Assembly (NCBI GenBank): GCA_018645405.1 | Contig: JABGOQ010000051.1 | Span: forward strand, 1-64,000 | Length of the DNA stretch: 64,000 bases | Source: Anaerolineae bacterium | GTDB taxonomy: Bacteria; Chloroflexota; Anaerolineae; Anaerolineales; Villigracilaceae | Reading direction: 5' to 3' | Made by a program: the position numbers and the translations under genes | Notes under the pieces: model-generated | Databases searched by the model: none | Seen by the model: the letters and a program-made list of their open reading frames with translations, nothing else | Told to the model about the DNA's origin: nothing | Shown: one piece after another, positions 9,477 to 18,251 of the stretch | Position numbering within the stretch: position 1 is the stretch's first letter | Layout of the letters: each line of letters opens with the position of its first letter

Positions 9477-9506
9477 ACTTCGTGCCCCTTCGTGTAACTT
9501 CGTGGA
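9477..9506 (+). repeat. Short tandem 'CTTCGTG' motif
   Basis: Three near-identical units 'CTTCGTG' spaced by 3-4 bases lie between the DUF4956 and VTC genes and run into the possible GTG start of the next gene. Its phrase-like structure is typical of dispersed non-coding repeats rather than coding sequence. Confidence 0.5.
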
Positions 9507-9516
9507 TTCAAAAAAA

Positions 9517-10206
9517 ATGAACAAACCTAAAATCCGAGAATACCGTTACGAGCGGAAATTCCGCGTCGAAGACCTCGATGTCGCTCAGGTGCGGATGCTC
9601 ATCAAGCGGCATCCGAATATTTTTTACACGCCTTATCCGCCGCGCTATATCAACAATTTATATCTCGACGCGCCCAATATGGATAATTATCACGACAATA
9701 TCGCTGGCGCGGCAGATCGACATAAGGTGCGCATCCGATGGTATGGCGATTTGCTGGGTGAAATCAAAAAGCCGGTATTGGAGTTCAAGGTCAAGGATGG
9801 TTTAGTTGGCGCAAAATACAGCTACCCTTTCCCCGCTTTTTCTTTTGATGCTGATTTCTCGCAAAAAGGTTTTCAAAAACTCATCGAAAATGCTGATCTG
9901 CCCAATGACGTTCGCTGGCAATTGCGGGGCATGAGCGTGGTTTTGTGCAATCGTTATTATCGTTGGTATTACGTCACGAAGGATGAAAAATATCGCGTCA
10001 CGGTCGATAAAGAAATGCGTTATTACCATATCCGACAAGCTGGAAACCATTTCCGCCATTATTTTCTTGACCCCAAAGCCATTGTCGTGGAATTGAAATA
10101 CGCCCGTGAATTAGACCCCTACGCTGATAGAATTTCAGGATTTTTCCCCTTTATTGTGACGAGAAACTCGAAATATATTACCGGTATTGAGCAGGTCTAT
10201 TTATAG
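9517..10206 (+). CDS. VTC-domain (polyphosphate polymerase-like) protein
   Basis: About 229 residues from this ATG; an in-frame GTG at 9502 would add five. The fold is the VTC / CYTH-like triphosphate tunnel: 'RYERKFRV' at the start, 'INNLYLDAPNMDNYHDN', 'HKVRIRWYGD' and 'PVLEFKVKDG' supply the basic and acidic residues that line the tunnel, and 'YHIRQAGNHFRHY' and 'VVELKYARE' follow in order. The yeast homologue Vtc4 polymerises phosphate from ATP. Bacterial members usually sit with DUF4956 and CotH genes, as here. That context suggests the three act together on a phosphorylated surface or storage polymer, which is inference. Confidence 0.88.
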   Translation: MNKPKIREYRYERKFRVEDLDVAQVRMLIKRHPNIFYTPYPPRYINNLYLDAPNMDNYHDNIAGAADRHKVRIRWYGDLLGEIKKPVLEFKVKDGLVGAKYSYPFPAFSFDADFSQKGFQKLIENADLPNDVRWQLRGMSVVLCNRYYRWYYVTKDEKYRVTVDKEMRYYHIRQAGNHFRHYFLDPKAIVVELKYARELDPYADRISGFFPFIVTRNSKYITGIEQVYL

Positions 10207-10218
10207 GAAAATCTTTCC

Positions 10219-11343
10219 ATGCCCCGTAAAGCTGAATTCATTTCCTACAAGCCCAAAACAATTCTCAACAAACACAAACGTGCCGACCACTGGTTTTGGA
10301 CGAGCTATACCGCTTATCCTTATAAAGGCTGCCAGCATGGTTGTCAGTTTTGTTATTGTCGTGAGCAGAAATTTTCTCCCTTTGATGATCCGAATGATTT
10401 TGCCTATACCATCCATGTCAAGGAGAATGCGCCACAGCTTTTGCGTAAGGCGATTGCGCGCGCGAAAACTGATTTGATCTTCACTGGCGATTACCAGCCT
10501 GCCGAAAAGAAATTTGAACTCTCCCGAAAAATGCTCGAAGTTTGCCTTGAGCGGAACTTCCCTGTCTTCATTCTTGAGCGTTCGCCCCTCATCCTGCGCG
10601 ACCTTGACCTGCTGACCGAGATCAATTCAAAAGCTGTGGCTGCGACGGCCTTCAGCATTATCTCAATGCCCGATTCAGTGCATTATGATCGCATCCGCCA
10701 AATGGAGCATCTCGCTCCATCGCCAGAAAAACGCTTCGCCGCGATGGAAAAACTCGCGCTTGCTGGCATCCAGACCGGGGCTTGTATGATGCCCCTCCTG
10801 CCCGAACTTTGTGATACGGATGAAAATCTCGAATCGATCATCAAATGGACGGTCGATCACGGCGGGAGCTTTGTGCTTGCCTCGGGCTTGACTCTCTCAG
10901 ACCAGCAGCGTACCTTCTTCTTTAATGTCCTTGCTGAACGTTTTCCTGACTTATTACCTGCTTACGAAAAATATTATCCAAGCGGAAAAAGTTATGGTGC
11001 AGTCGATGGGAACTGGCGCAGAAGGGCACTAAAGATACGCGAACTCTGTGAGAAGCACGGCATCAAAGACAGGATGCCACGCCCCATCATCTCTGGTGAT
11101 AAGCGCGCCAAGAATAAACGCATCGTTGAGATTCTGGCAGATAAAGTCTACGTAATGGAATTGGAACTTGCTCCCAAGGATCGTATTTGGGCATATCGCA
11201 AAGCGGCATGGGCAATCGAAGATATGGAGCAAGACATAGCACTCTTTTATCGCACGATGGGATTGAAGGGTTTGCAAAAAATTGAGAATATGGATCAATC
11301 TTTGGCGAGGGAAGTGGAAAGTTTGTTGTCTGGTATGAATTAA
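10219..11343 (+). CDS. Radical SAM protein, SplB/Rv2578c-like
   Basis: 374 residues. The [4Fe-4S]-binding motif is CX3CX2C in 'YKGCQHGCQFCYCRE' near residue 36, as in the spore-photoproduct-lyase-like radical SAM group. An 'IFTGDYQPAEKKFELSRKML' stretch and 'FVLASGLTLS' continue the barrel. The enzyme should cleave S-adenosylmethionine reductively; its substrate is unknown. AGGAAAA precedes the ATG, and the start is only 12 bases after the VTC stop, so it may be co-transcribed with the cotH group. Confidence 0.85.
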   Translation: MPRKAEFISYKPKTILNKHKRADHWFWTSYTAYPYKGCQHGCQFCYCREQKFSPFDDPNDFAYTIHVKENAPQLLRKAIARAKTDLIFTGDYQPAEKKFELSRKMLEVCLERNFPVFILERSPLILRDLDLLTEINSKAVAATAFSIISMPDSVHYDRIRQMEHLAPSPEKRFAAMEKLALAGIQTGACMMPLLPELCDTDENLESIIKWTVDHGGSFVLASGLTLSDQQRTFFFNVLAERFPDLLPAYEKYYPSGKSYGAVDGNWRRRALKIRELCEKHGIKDRMPRPIISGDKRAKNKRIVEILADKVYVMELELAPKDRIWAYRKAAWAIEDMEQDIALFYRTMGLKGLQKIENMDQSLAREVESLLSGMN

Positions 11344-11382
11344 GGCTTTGTACTGTATATTAAAAATGGAGGAGATAATCTG

Positions 11383-12234
11383 ATGAAGAAAACTCGCGCC
11401 CTAAGTCTACTTATCATTTTGGCGTTTCTAGCTTTGGGGGGAACTTCATGCGCTCAACAGCCAGACCAATATCCCAGCGTATGGATCGATCATCCGCAAG
11501 ATGGAGGTGTTTTTCCTGTTGGTGTACCTGTCACAGTAATATCTCATGCTTTTGCGCGCGCGGGAGTTGCAGAAGTGGTACTCTCAATTAACGGAGAACC
11601 TTATAGACGTGACGCACCGGCTGAAGCCGGACAGGATTTTGTTTCCCTCCAGCAAGATTGGGTTCCGGGCGAAGCGGGGATATATATTATTCAGGTTCAG
11701 GCTTATGATCGGCAAGGGCAGGTGGGGAATCCCGACAGTATTTCCATCGAAGCTAAAGGGGATACTCCAACGCAAATCCCAACACTGGTTGATACACCCC
11801 TCCCGCTTACAGCAACTCTTGTCCCGACAGAAACGCCTGTAGATACGGCGACACCTGTGCCGACAAATACCTTCCCCCCGCCTACATATACATTTACGCC
11901 TACCCTTCCGCCAGCCGATACAACATCACCTCCCGCGCCCTCACCTGCTGTCCCCGCAAGTGGATTGGAACTCACCTGCCGTTCAACACAAACTTTGGTT
12001 TGGTTGCCCGTGGATGATCCCAGCGGCATTACGGGATACTATGTGAAATTGGAGAGGGAAGCGACTCCGGGAAATTGGCAATCGGAGGGAGGGTATGGCC
12101 CTGTCACGGGCAAACAAGTGGATGCCAATGTTCAATGTGGCGGGGTCTATCGCTGGATGGTGCGTGCGCAGGATGGAGCCGGGAATTTCAGCAATTGGTC
12201 AGCGATCTCGTATTTTTCAGTCGCGATAAGTTGA
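11383..12234 (+). CDS. Lipoprotein with Ig-like and fibronectin III-like domains
   Basis: 283 residues. A lipobox 'LGGTSC' (Cys ~24) ends the signal peptide. Residues ~32-125 form a bacterial Ig-like domain ('IDHPQDGGVFPVGVPVTV', 'VLSINGEPYRRD'). A Thr/Pro-rich linker (~130-185) comes next, then a fibronectin-like domain ('TLVWLPVDDPSGITGYYVKLER', 'YRWMVRAQDGAGNFSNWS'). GGAGG precedes the start. The Ig-like domain resembles that of the next gene, so the two are probably related surface proteins. Function in adhesion or envelope binding is inferred only from domain type. Confidence 0.8.
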   Translation: MKKTRALSLLIILAFLALGGTSCAQQPDQYPSVWIDHPQDGGVFPVGVPVTVISHAFARAGVAEVVLSINGEPYRRDAPAEAGQDFVSLQQDWVPGEAGIYIIQVQAYDRQGQVGNPDSISIEAKGDTPTQIPTLVDTPLPLTATLVPTETPVDTATPVPTNTFPPPTYTFTPTLPPADTTSPPAPSPAVPASGLELTCRSTQTLVWLPVDDPSGITGYYVKLEREATPGNWQSEGGYGPVTGKQVDANVQCGGVYRWMVRAQDGAGNFSNWSAISYFSVAIS

Positions 12235-12256
12235 GTAGGGGTTCGGGAGGATTAAG

Positions 12257-14410
12257 ATGAATAGCAGAAATTACGCAGGAGAGGCAACTCTTGTTTCAGG
12301 CCGAAAAGCTAAAAGTAAATTACCGCTTATTCTTGGATGTTTGGGTGCCTTGGCTTTGCTTTTTTTGATTGTCATTGTAGGCGGATTTTTCTATATGACA
12401 ACGAGCGCATCTGGGCAATCGGTAGTTTTCATTCGCGCGCCCCAAGATGGAGAAATACTTGAAGCCGATCAGCCTGTGCAGGTCAGCGCACTGGCGCGTG
12501 ATGACCAAAAGATCACGCGCATTGAGCTTTGGGTGGACGGCGTGTTGATTGATGCGCAAGAGAGCAATACCCAAAGCGGGATTAATCCCTTCCCTTTACT
12601 GACGACTTGGTATCCGCAGGCTGGCGCGCATACGCTGATAGTGAGAGCCTTCAACGCTCGCGGAAATAGCTCTCAGGCTACCATTACTGTAGGTGCAACA
12701 GCCCTCGCTGATAGAGATTTGGATGGCATCGCGGATGATGCTGATATGTGTCCTGACCAACCCGGGAGCGAAGCAGCAGGTGGATGCCCCGACCGTGATT
12801 TTGACGGGGTCACTGACACAACAGACGCTTGTCCCGACGAAGCAGGTTTACCGCCAACAGGCTGCCCAACCCCCAGTGCAAGTGACCGCGACGGTGATGG
12901 CCTCCTCGATGCCGCAGATGCCTGCCCTGATGAAGTCGGCTCACCCCTTGCAGATGGCTGCCCCGACGCAGATGCCGACGGCGTGGCTGACGCCACAGAT
13001 GCCTGCCCTACCGAGCCTGGCTCAGGTATTGATGGCTGCCCGGATGCAGATGGTGGCTTGCCCCCAGACCCAGCCCCGAGCGGCGACCCTCCTCCAATGC
13101 CTCGCCCGGGCGATGAGCCGCCCATTCCAGATGATGATGAAGAGCCTGAATCTCCGCTCTTCGAGGCATTCCCTCTTCCTGAACCTGATGAGCTTCCAGT
13201 TCAATTGGAAATCGAAGCTTATTCTCTCTACATAAGAGAGGCTGTTGAAAGAGCCTGGTGCTATGTTCAACTCGGTGATGAAGACCCTCGGCGTTACGAT
13301 TTTGAACCAGAAGGTGAGCATATGTGGAATATCGCCGAAGAATTTGCAGGTGAGAACAGTGTGCATCTTCTACACGATCAGAACGAAGCACTCTCAATCT
13401 CTTTAAATTGTCTTGGCGCTAATGAAGGGGAAGAGCCAGTCGCAATGGAGGAGCTTGCTGCTGTCCATCCTCGGGAAGAATGGGATGGGCGCAGATTAGA
13501 AATGCGCCCGGAAACGGAAAATACAATTCAGGTTCGTTACCATATTTGTTCTCCTTCCTGTGGTGAAACAGTTTTGCAAACCCCACTCCTGGCACCTATC
13601 ACATTAGGACCTACAGGAAATGGGCCCTATTTATTGCGTTGGAGATGGGAAGGCAATGAGAGCGAAATTGATGGGTTTTTATTTAGACGCACCTCAGATA
13701 CTGGCGCAGAGGATAATATCTGGGTTTACGATCCCGGCGCACGCTCCCTTGATCTGGCAGACTATATGCCCTCATGTGGAGAAAGAATTGAGTTTTATGG
13801 GATCGTTTTTAGGCGCATTGATGGCATAAATATCTATTCGCCTCCCAGTAATACTGTCTCGTGGGCAGCCGACCCCTGCACCTACACCGCCAACGTGACC
13901 TTTACGACTTTGGATGTTCACAACCCACCCGCTGATGAGCAAGGGCTACATCAACCTGGTCCTATTTACGGAGAGTTTTGGGTCTCAAACGGAACTACCA
14001 CAGAAATGCTCACCTTTGATGCCTGCTGGTGCTATTTTGGTCCCGGCTCTACGTTTTGGGGAACCTGCGAAGGATTGGAATTGCAAAGCGGCACATATTC
14101 CATCAACCGAGATATTTTTGGATGGATAGACAGAGCAAAAGCCAGTTGTCTTGGCGATGGCTGCAGAAGTAACTCCTTTCACGCGCCTTTTAGCTCATCC
14201 TTGCACATTCCTTTTGAAGATGGTGACGATCTGACCATTGGCGGTCGTGTCATGGATTGCGATGCAAGAAACGCGAATGATGTGGTCTTTGAGCAACAGG
14301 GAGGTATCAGGATCAATATAGATGATTTGGATTACCTGACAGTCCCACTTCCCTTCGGATTAAATGGTGACCACATCAACCTAAATAGTTTTATTCGAAT
14401 GGGACGATGA
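12257..14410 (+). CDS. Membrane-anchored surface protein with Ig-like domain and thrombospondin type 3 repeats
   Basis: 717 residues. One membrane helix lies at ~22-47. An Ig-like domain follows (~55-155, 'IRAPQDGEILEADQPVQV', 'IELWVDGVLIDAQ'). Four Asp-rich Ca-binding thrombospondin type 3 repeats occupy ~155-270 ('DRDLDGIADDADMCPD', 'DADADGVADATDACP'). After a Pro/Asp-rich linker there is a large Cys-containing domain with fibronectin-like parts and no clear family. The repeats should bind calcium outside the cell. GGAGG-like bases precede the ATG. The stop overlaps the start of the following broken lipoprotein gene (ATGA), which shows they were one operon. Confidence 0.8.
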   Translation: MNSRNYAGEATLVSGRKAKSKLPLILGCLGALALLFLIVIVGGFFYMTTSASGQSVVFIRAPQDGEILEADQPVQVSALARDDQKITRIELWVDGVLIDAQESNTQSGINPFPLLTTWYPQAGAHTLIVRAFNARGNSSQATITVGATALADRDLDGIADDADMCPDQPGSEAAGGCPDRDFDGVTDTTDACPDEAGLPPTGCPTPSASDRDGDGLLDAADACPDEVGSPLADGCPDADADGVADATDACPTEPGSGIDGCPDADGGLPPDPAPSGDPPPMPRPGDEPPIPDDDEEPESPLFEAFPLPEPDELPVQLEIEAYSLYIREAVERAWCYVQLGDEDPRRYDFEPEGEHMWNIAEEFAGENSVHLLHDQNEALSISLNCLGANEGEEPVAMEELAAVHPREEWDGRRLEMRPETENTIQVRYHICSPSCGETVLQTPLLAPITLGPTGNGPYLLRWRWEGNESEIDGFLFRRTSDTGAEDNIWVYDPGARSLDLADYMPSCGERIEFYGIVFRRIDGINIYSPPSNTVSWAADPCTYTANVTFTTLDVHNPPADEQGLHQPGPIYGEFWVSNGTTTEMLTFDACWCYFGPGSTFWGTCEGLELQSGTYSINRDIFGWIDRAKASCLGDGCRSNSFHAPFSSSLHIPFEDGDDLTIGGRVMDCDARNANDVVFEQQGGIRINIDDLDYLTVPLPFGLNGDHINLNSFIRMGR

Positions 14411-14917
14411 AAAAAGTCGCGCTCCTGCTCTTGGCAACTCTGCCAATTTTTGCCTGCACCCTTAGACAGGCTCCGCCGGAACGCCCCCAGCCTGAGCCTG
14501 ATACCGTTATGGATGAATTTGCCCAACCCGATACAAATCCCCTCCCCCGCTTGTGGGGGAGGGGCTAGGGGTGGGGGCAGTGGGTGGCAACGTCATCCAC
14601 TCCTAGCTCTCACCTACCTCGGCGCATTTCGCCTCCCCGATGCTTCGGGCGGGTCAAATTGGGAGTACAGCGGTCATGGGCTGACACATCGTCCAGCCAG
14701 CGAGCAAGACTAAAACACGAGCGGATCACTCTTCGGGTTTGGGCATGACCAACAACTCCAAGTCTCTGAAATCAGCATCCCCGTGCGGACATCGAATATT
14801 TGGGCAGGAAACTATATTTCAATTTCGGGCAACATATCCAGGGATTTGAGTCTTCGCATGGCTCAGCGAGCCTGGATTTGGCAGCTATACCAATGTCAAA
14901 TCAAAAAATGGCAGTGA
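14407..14917 (+). pseudogene. Lipoprotein gene disrupted by a palindromic repeat and stops
   Basis: The ATG at 14407 overlaps the previous stop as ATGA. The frame encodes a lipoprotein signal peptide ending in 'LPIFAC' and then 'LRQAPPERPQPEPD', but stops at 14566-14568 inside a GC-rich palindromic repeat. Coding-like sequence resumes after the repeat in another frame ('LALTYLGAFRLPDASGGS', 'WEYSGHGLTH'), hits a TAA at 14711-14713, and continues in the same frame with 'SGSLFGFGHDQQLQVSEIS' before becoming unreadable. The 'LTYLGAFRLPD' and 'SLFGFGHD' strings look like the start of a secreted beta-propeller-like family. The gene is best read as broken by repeat insertion, a nonsense change and 3' loss. 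Confidence 0.7.
14541..14578 (+). repeat. GC-rich palindromic (REP-like) repeat inside the broken lipoprotein gene
   Basis: CCCCTCCCCCGC TTGTG GGGGAGGGG forms a strong hairpin and is followed by CTAGGGGTGGGGG. This unit type (C-rich arm, short loop, G-rich arm, CTAGGGGTGGG tail) is known as a dispersed palindromic repeat in many bacterial genomes. Here it interrupts a coding frame. Confidence 0.6.
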
Positions 14918-15063
14918 TCAGGGAGAGAAACCGCCATTTTTAAATCCTGGTCTTTTAAGAAGAAAGGCAGAATTCTACCAAAACCTATATTGACCAGAAA
15001 ATATCTCCTTGATAAAGTTATCTTCACGTAAGTTTATATAGATTTTTGAGTTTAAAAGGGTAT

Positions 15064-15699
15064 ATGAATAAAAAAAATACAAATGATTGGCTTAGCTTAA
15101 GCGATGTCGCAAGGATGTTGGGAGTGCATTCCAGCACTGTGCGGGCATGGGCAGATCAGGGTGTCTTGCCTGTTTATCGTACCGAGGGAGGGCATCGCCG
15201 TTTTTTACAAGATGAAATTAATTTATGGATGCAAACATCCCGCCAGAAAAAGGAAGTAGATCCAGAGCGTGCCTTGCGGGATGTTCTTAAGCGAATCCGA
15301 TTTAAAATTGGGGAAAATCAGCTCGAATCTGAAAAATGGTATCAGAAATTGGATAATGAAGCTCGTCTTAAATATCGAATGAGCGGTAAAAATCTTATGC
15401 AAAGCCTTGCAAGCTATCTCAGTGCTGAGGGTGAAGATGCCATTGCAGAAGCCCGATCTCTGGGCTACGAATATGCCTCACGCGGACGAAGATACGGCCT
15501 TAGCATTATTGATGCGACCTGTGCCTTTTTATTCTTTAGAAATGCGCTTTTAGAAGCGATGATCGCTGTTTACCTTGATGCGCGCGTTTCCGATACAGAA
15601 TCATGGGGAGATATGCTCTCTCGCATCCATGCCTTTACAGATCAAACGATGCTTTCGTTGATGGAAACCTATCAAGCCTTTGAAAAGAATAATCGCTAA
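15064..15699 (+). CDS. MerR/excisionase-type regulator with C-terminal helical sensor domain
   Basis: About 211 residues from ATG 15064; a TTG at 15046 is a less likely start. The first ~55 residues form a winged helix of the MerR/BldC type: 'SLSDVARMLGVHSSTVRAWA' followed by 'PVYRTEGGHRRFLQDEI'. The rest (~75-205) is all-helical and resembles RsbR N-terminal-like sensor domains ('MQSLASYLSAEGEDAIAEAR', 'YGLSIIDATCAFLFFR'). It probably binds DNA in response to a signal; target and ligand are unknown. It is followed by its own terminator, so it is transcribed alone. The ribosome site is weak (AAAAGGG placed close to the ATG). Confidence 0.8.
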   Translation: MNKKNTNDWLSLSDVARMLGVHSSTVRAWADQGVLPVYRTEGGHRRFLQDEINLWMQTSRQKKEVDPERALRDVLKRIRFKIGENQLESEKWYQKLDNEARLKYRMSGKNLMQSLASYLSAEGEDAIAEARSLGYEYASRGRRYGLSIIDATCAFLFFRNALLEAMIAVYLDARVSDTESWGDMLSRIHAFTDQTMLSLMETYQAFEKNNR

Positions 15700-15718
15700 G
15701 AACTTTCATAAATTCATG

Positions 15719-15746
15719 CCCCGCTCATCAGAACGGGGCTTTTTGC
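15719..15746 (+). terminator. Rho-independent terminator
   Basis: GCCCCG ... CGGGGC stem with a CTCATCAGAA loop followed by TTTTTGCTTT, right after the MerR-like gene. Confidence 0.85.
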
Positions 15747-15788
15747 TTTAACGGGTATAATCAACATATCTTAAATACGGAGTATCAA

Positions 15789-16280
15789 ATGTCTCTTCTT
15801 GATCTGCCTTTTCTGCTTGAAACCCGTCGTAATCATGCCCTCGAACATGCTACGTTAAAGATCCTTTCTCCAAAATACCCTGCCCGCCCGCTGGGTGGAC
15901 ATTCTAACCCAACCGGATTTATGATCTTTGGGGATGTTCATACGGATGACCTCTGCGCTGCGGTAGATGAGGCCTTTGATCGTTTGCGCACGGGTGAAAA
16001 TGACCTTGCCATTCATCCCGGTTGCGGAACCAACTACGCGACCTCGGGCTTGCTTGCCGGTTCTCTGGCTTGGTTCGGGCTTTCAGGTAAAGGTGCGTGG
16101 TATAAAAAACTCTGGCGCATCCCCTTCATTTTGCCTTTAGCGGTACTTGTTTGGGGGTTGAGCAAACCGCTGGGGCCCAAGTTGCAAGCTAAGGTCACGA
16201 CCGAAGCGAATCTTGGGGAGATGGAAATTGTCTCGGTGCAGAAAATCCGCCCTTCTTTGCATCGTGTGATTACCAGATAA
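15789..16280 (+). CDS. DUF6391 domain protein
   Basis: 163 residues. It matches the uncharacterised DUF6391 family by 'RRNHALEHATLKIL' near the start, 'PTGFMIFGDVHTDDL' and 'HPGCGTNYATSG'. A hydrophobic stretch near residue 85 ('LLAGSLAWFGLSG') and one near 115 ('IPFILPLAVLVWGLS') suggest membrane association. The conserved His and Cys residues could bind a metal, but no activity is known for the family. It lies just before holA with 22 bases between them, so the two are likely co-transcribed. Confidence 0.75.
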   Translation: MSLLDLPFLLETRRNHALEHATLKILSPKYPARPLGGHSNPTGFMIFGDVHTDDLCAAVDEAFDRLRTGENDLAIHPGCGTNYATSGLLAGSLAWFGLSGKGAWYKKLWRIPFILPLAVLVWGLSKPLGPKLQAKVTTEANLGEMEIVSVQKIRPSLHRVITR

Positions 16281-16302
16281 TCCAATTATTACGCAAAACG
16301 CT

Positions 16303-17274
16303 ATGGCTAAAAACACCTTACGCATCCTATATATCTACGGTGACGATGAGTTTGCTCTCGCGCAACGGCTTAAAAAAGTGAAATTGCGTGTAGATAAAGA
16401 TGGGATGAATACCACCGAACTTGACGCGCGCACGATGAGAAAAGATGAGATAAATATGGCGGTCAATGCGATGCCATTTTTATCTGAGCGGCGATTGGTT
16501 TTTCTTGAAAAACCCTCGGGGGAATATAGAGGCAAAAATCAGCGCGCAGATTTCATCATGTTTTTAGAGAGTGTGCCAGAGACAACGGTTTTGGTGCTTC
16601 ACGAAGAAATGGACGGCAAGAAAGCCTCCAAAAATTGGCTGGTGAAGTGGGCGCAAAAAACAAAAGAGATTGCGCGTGCTGAAGCATTTATGCTCCCGAA
16701 AGCGTGGGAAACCCGCGATTGGATTGCCCGCATCCAAAAGGAAGCCAAATCTCAGGGTGGTGAAATTGAAGGGCAAGCTGCCGCACGTTTGGCAGAGATG
16801 ACGGGCACAAATACGCGCCAAGCCGCGCAAGAGATCACTAAATTGCTCACTTATGCCAATTTTGAACGCGCGATTACGCTCACAGATGTGGAGCTTTTAA
16901 GCGTGAATACCCCCCAAGGGGATATTTTTGAGCTGGTAGATGCACTCGGTAATGGCCGCGGTAAAGATGCGCAGGCGATGTTGCATCAGCTTTTGGACGA
17001 GCAAGATGCCTTCTCTATTTTCGGGATGGTTGTGCGCCAGTTTAGATTATTGCTTTTAGCACGTGAAGTGCTTGATAATCGCGGCAATATACAGGCGGAG
17101 TTGAAACAGCATCCCTTTGTGGCAAAGAAATTAGCGACGCAAGCGCGTCATTTTTCAATATCCACCCTTGAAGCGATATACAAACGATTATTGGTTATTG
17201 ATGAAGAAGCAAAAACAGGCAGAGCCGCCCTGGATCTATCTTTAGATATGCTTGTAATGGAGTTAGCAGTGTAA
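16303..17274 (+). CDS. holA: DNA polymerase III delta subunit
   Basis: 323 residues, a normal HolA length. It has the clamp-loader delta layout: N-terminal RecA-like fold lacking a Walker motif ('LRILYIYGDDEFALAQRLKK', 'NAMPFLSERRLVFLEKPSG'), the small lid domain ('MTGTNTRQAAQEITKLLTYA'), and a C-terminal collar domain ('DIFELVDALGNGRGKDAQAM', 'VRQFRLLLLAREVLD'). Delta opens the beta sliding clamp during loading at the replication fork. It ends at the edge of a long gene-free stretch. Confidence 0.93.
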   Translation: MAKNTLRILYIYGDDEFALAQRLKKVKLRVDKDGMNTTELDARTMRKDEINMAVNAMPFLSERRLVFLEKPSGEYRGKNQRADFIMFLESVPETTVLVLHEEMDGKKASKNWLVKWAQKTKEIARAEAFMLPKAWETRDWIARIQKEAKSQGGEIEGQAAARLAEMTGTNTRQAAQEITKLLTYANFERAITLTDVELLSVNTPQGDIFELVDALGNGRGKDAQAMLHQLLDEQDAFSIFGMVVRQFRLLLLAREVLDNRGNIQAELKQHPFVAKKLATQARHFSISTLEAIYKRLLVIDEEAKTGRAALDLSLDMLVMELAV

Positions 17275-18251
17275 GGAGGAAATCCACAGATTATACGGAT
17301 TTTTTCAGCCTGAGAGTGCATGGCACATGTGTGATAGTTTGGAGAGGGGAACGAATTGCGTGAGCCGCCCGCCAATTTGGTGAACGCAACCCAACTTTAC
17401 CCTGAAAAAACTGACTAAAAATCGCACCGCATCCCCAGAGCCGAAGGCGGGTCTGCTCTACGCGGGGTTGGGCAGACTGACTGGATAGAATCGTAACCTG
17501 TATACACAGCAACCAAGTTTTTTGGCAAAACTCTCTTCGGAGCAACCCCCACCAGAATTAGCACTGCACCGAAAAACCCAAAAGATTGCCACCGCCAGAA
17601 CCGATCGCCATTTTTTGTAAATAAAAGCCTGAATTATTTTCAAGCCAATTTTCTACACACCTTTTTTGCAACATCGCCAAAAAAACTGAAGCGATAATTT
17701 AGCGAACATAATTATTTTACCCAGAAACTCTGAAAAAACCGGAGACTTTCACCAAACGAGACCCAATTTCTTGCACCCCTTCAAAAACTTTGACGAAAAA
17801 TATCTACACCAGCCAACTGAACTCAAAAGATTGTAAAAAAACGAAACTTAGAAGAGAACATCTCAAAACATGATGAAATTTTGCAACTCAACTCCGCCAA
17901 CGAGACCTAAAAAACACCGACTATCTTGAACTTTTGATAAATTTTGAACTCCACAAACCTATGAGCAAAAAAACATAAAAAAAGAATCTTTTTAATCTCT
18001 TTGCTGAAAAATGAAAGTCTGTATGCCCAACTAGGTGATAGGCGGAGTAAACCTCCGCCTAATACTACGTTTTGAATATTATGCTGCAAAAAACGAATCT
18101 AAACAGCCTTTTCTTAGTATTCTGCGTCAGAAAGCGCAGCATAATGTTAATTTCTAAGTATTATACGACATTTTATGTCGCCTAAATGACTCTGGGCGTC
18201 AAAATCATTTCCGGCTCAAGGTTATTTTACACCAACTTTTACCCACAAACG
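17275..18251. other. Long gene-free region with strong strand asymmetry and hairpins
   Basis: No credible gene is seen in these ~975 bases. Short minus-strand ORFs lack ribosome sites and recognisable sequence. It opens with a decayed 'AAATCCACAGATTATACGGATTT' type hairpin. From ~17640 to 18010 the plus strand is rich in A and C and poor in G, with echoing phrases such as ACGAGACC (17757, 17900) and GAACTC/CAACTC. The last part has several hairpins: AGGCGGAG / CTCCGCCT (18040-18060), a long-range pair ATTATGCTGC (18078) with GCAGCATAAT (18136) enclosing CTGCG / CGCAG, and CGACAT TTT ATGTCG (18166-18180). It may hold a structured RNA or decayed DNA; I recognise no RNA family. Confidence 0.5.

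Noticed and set aside
12700-13070. Repeated Asp/Cys-coding units looked at as a tandem DNA repeat or CRISPR
   Set aside because: The periodicity is at protein level (thrombospondin type 3 repeats); the DNA units vary and there are no equal spacers.
17275-18251. RNase P RNA, tmRNA, SRP RNA or 6S RNA in the gene-free region
   Set aside because: None of the conserved strings of these RNAs could be found on either strand.
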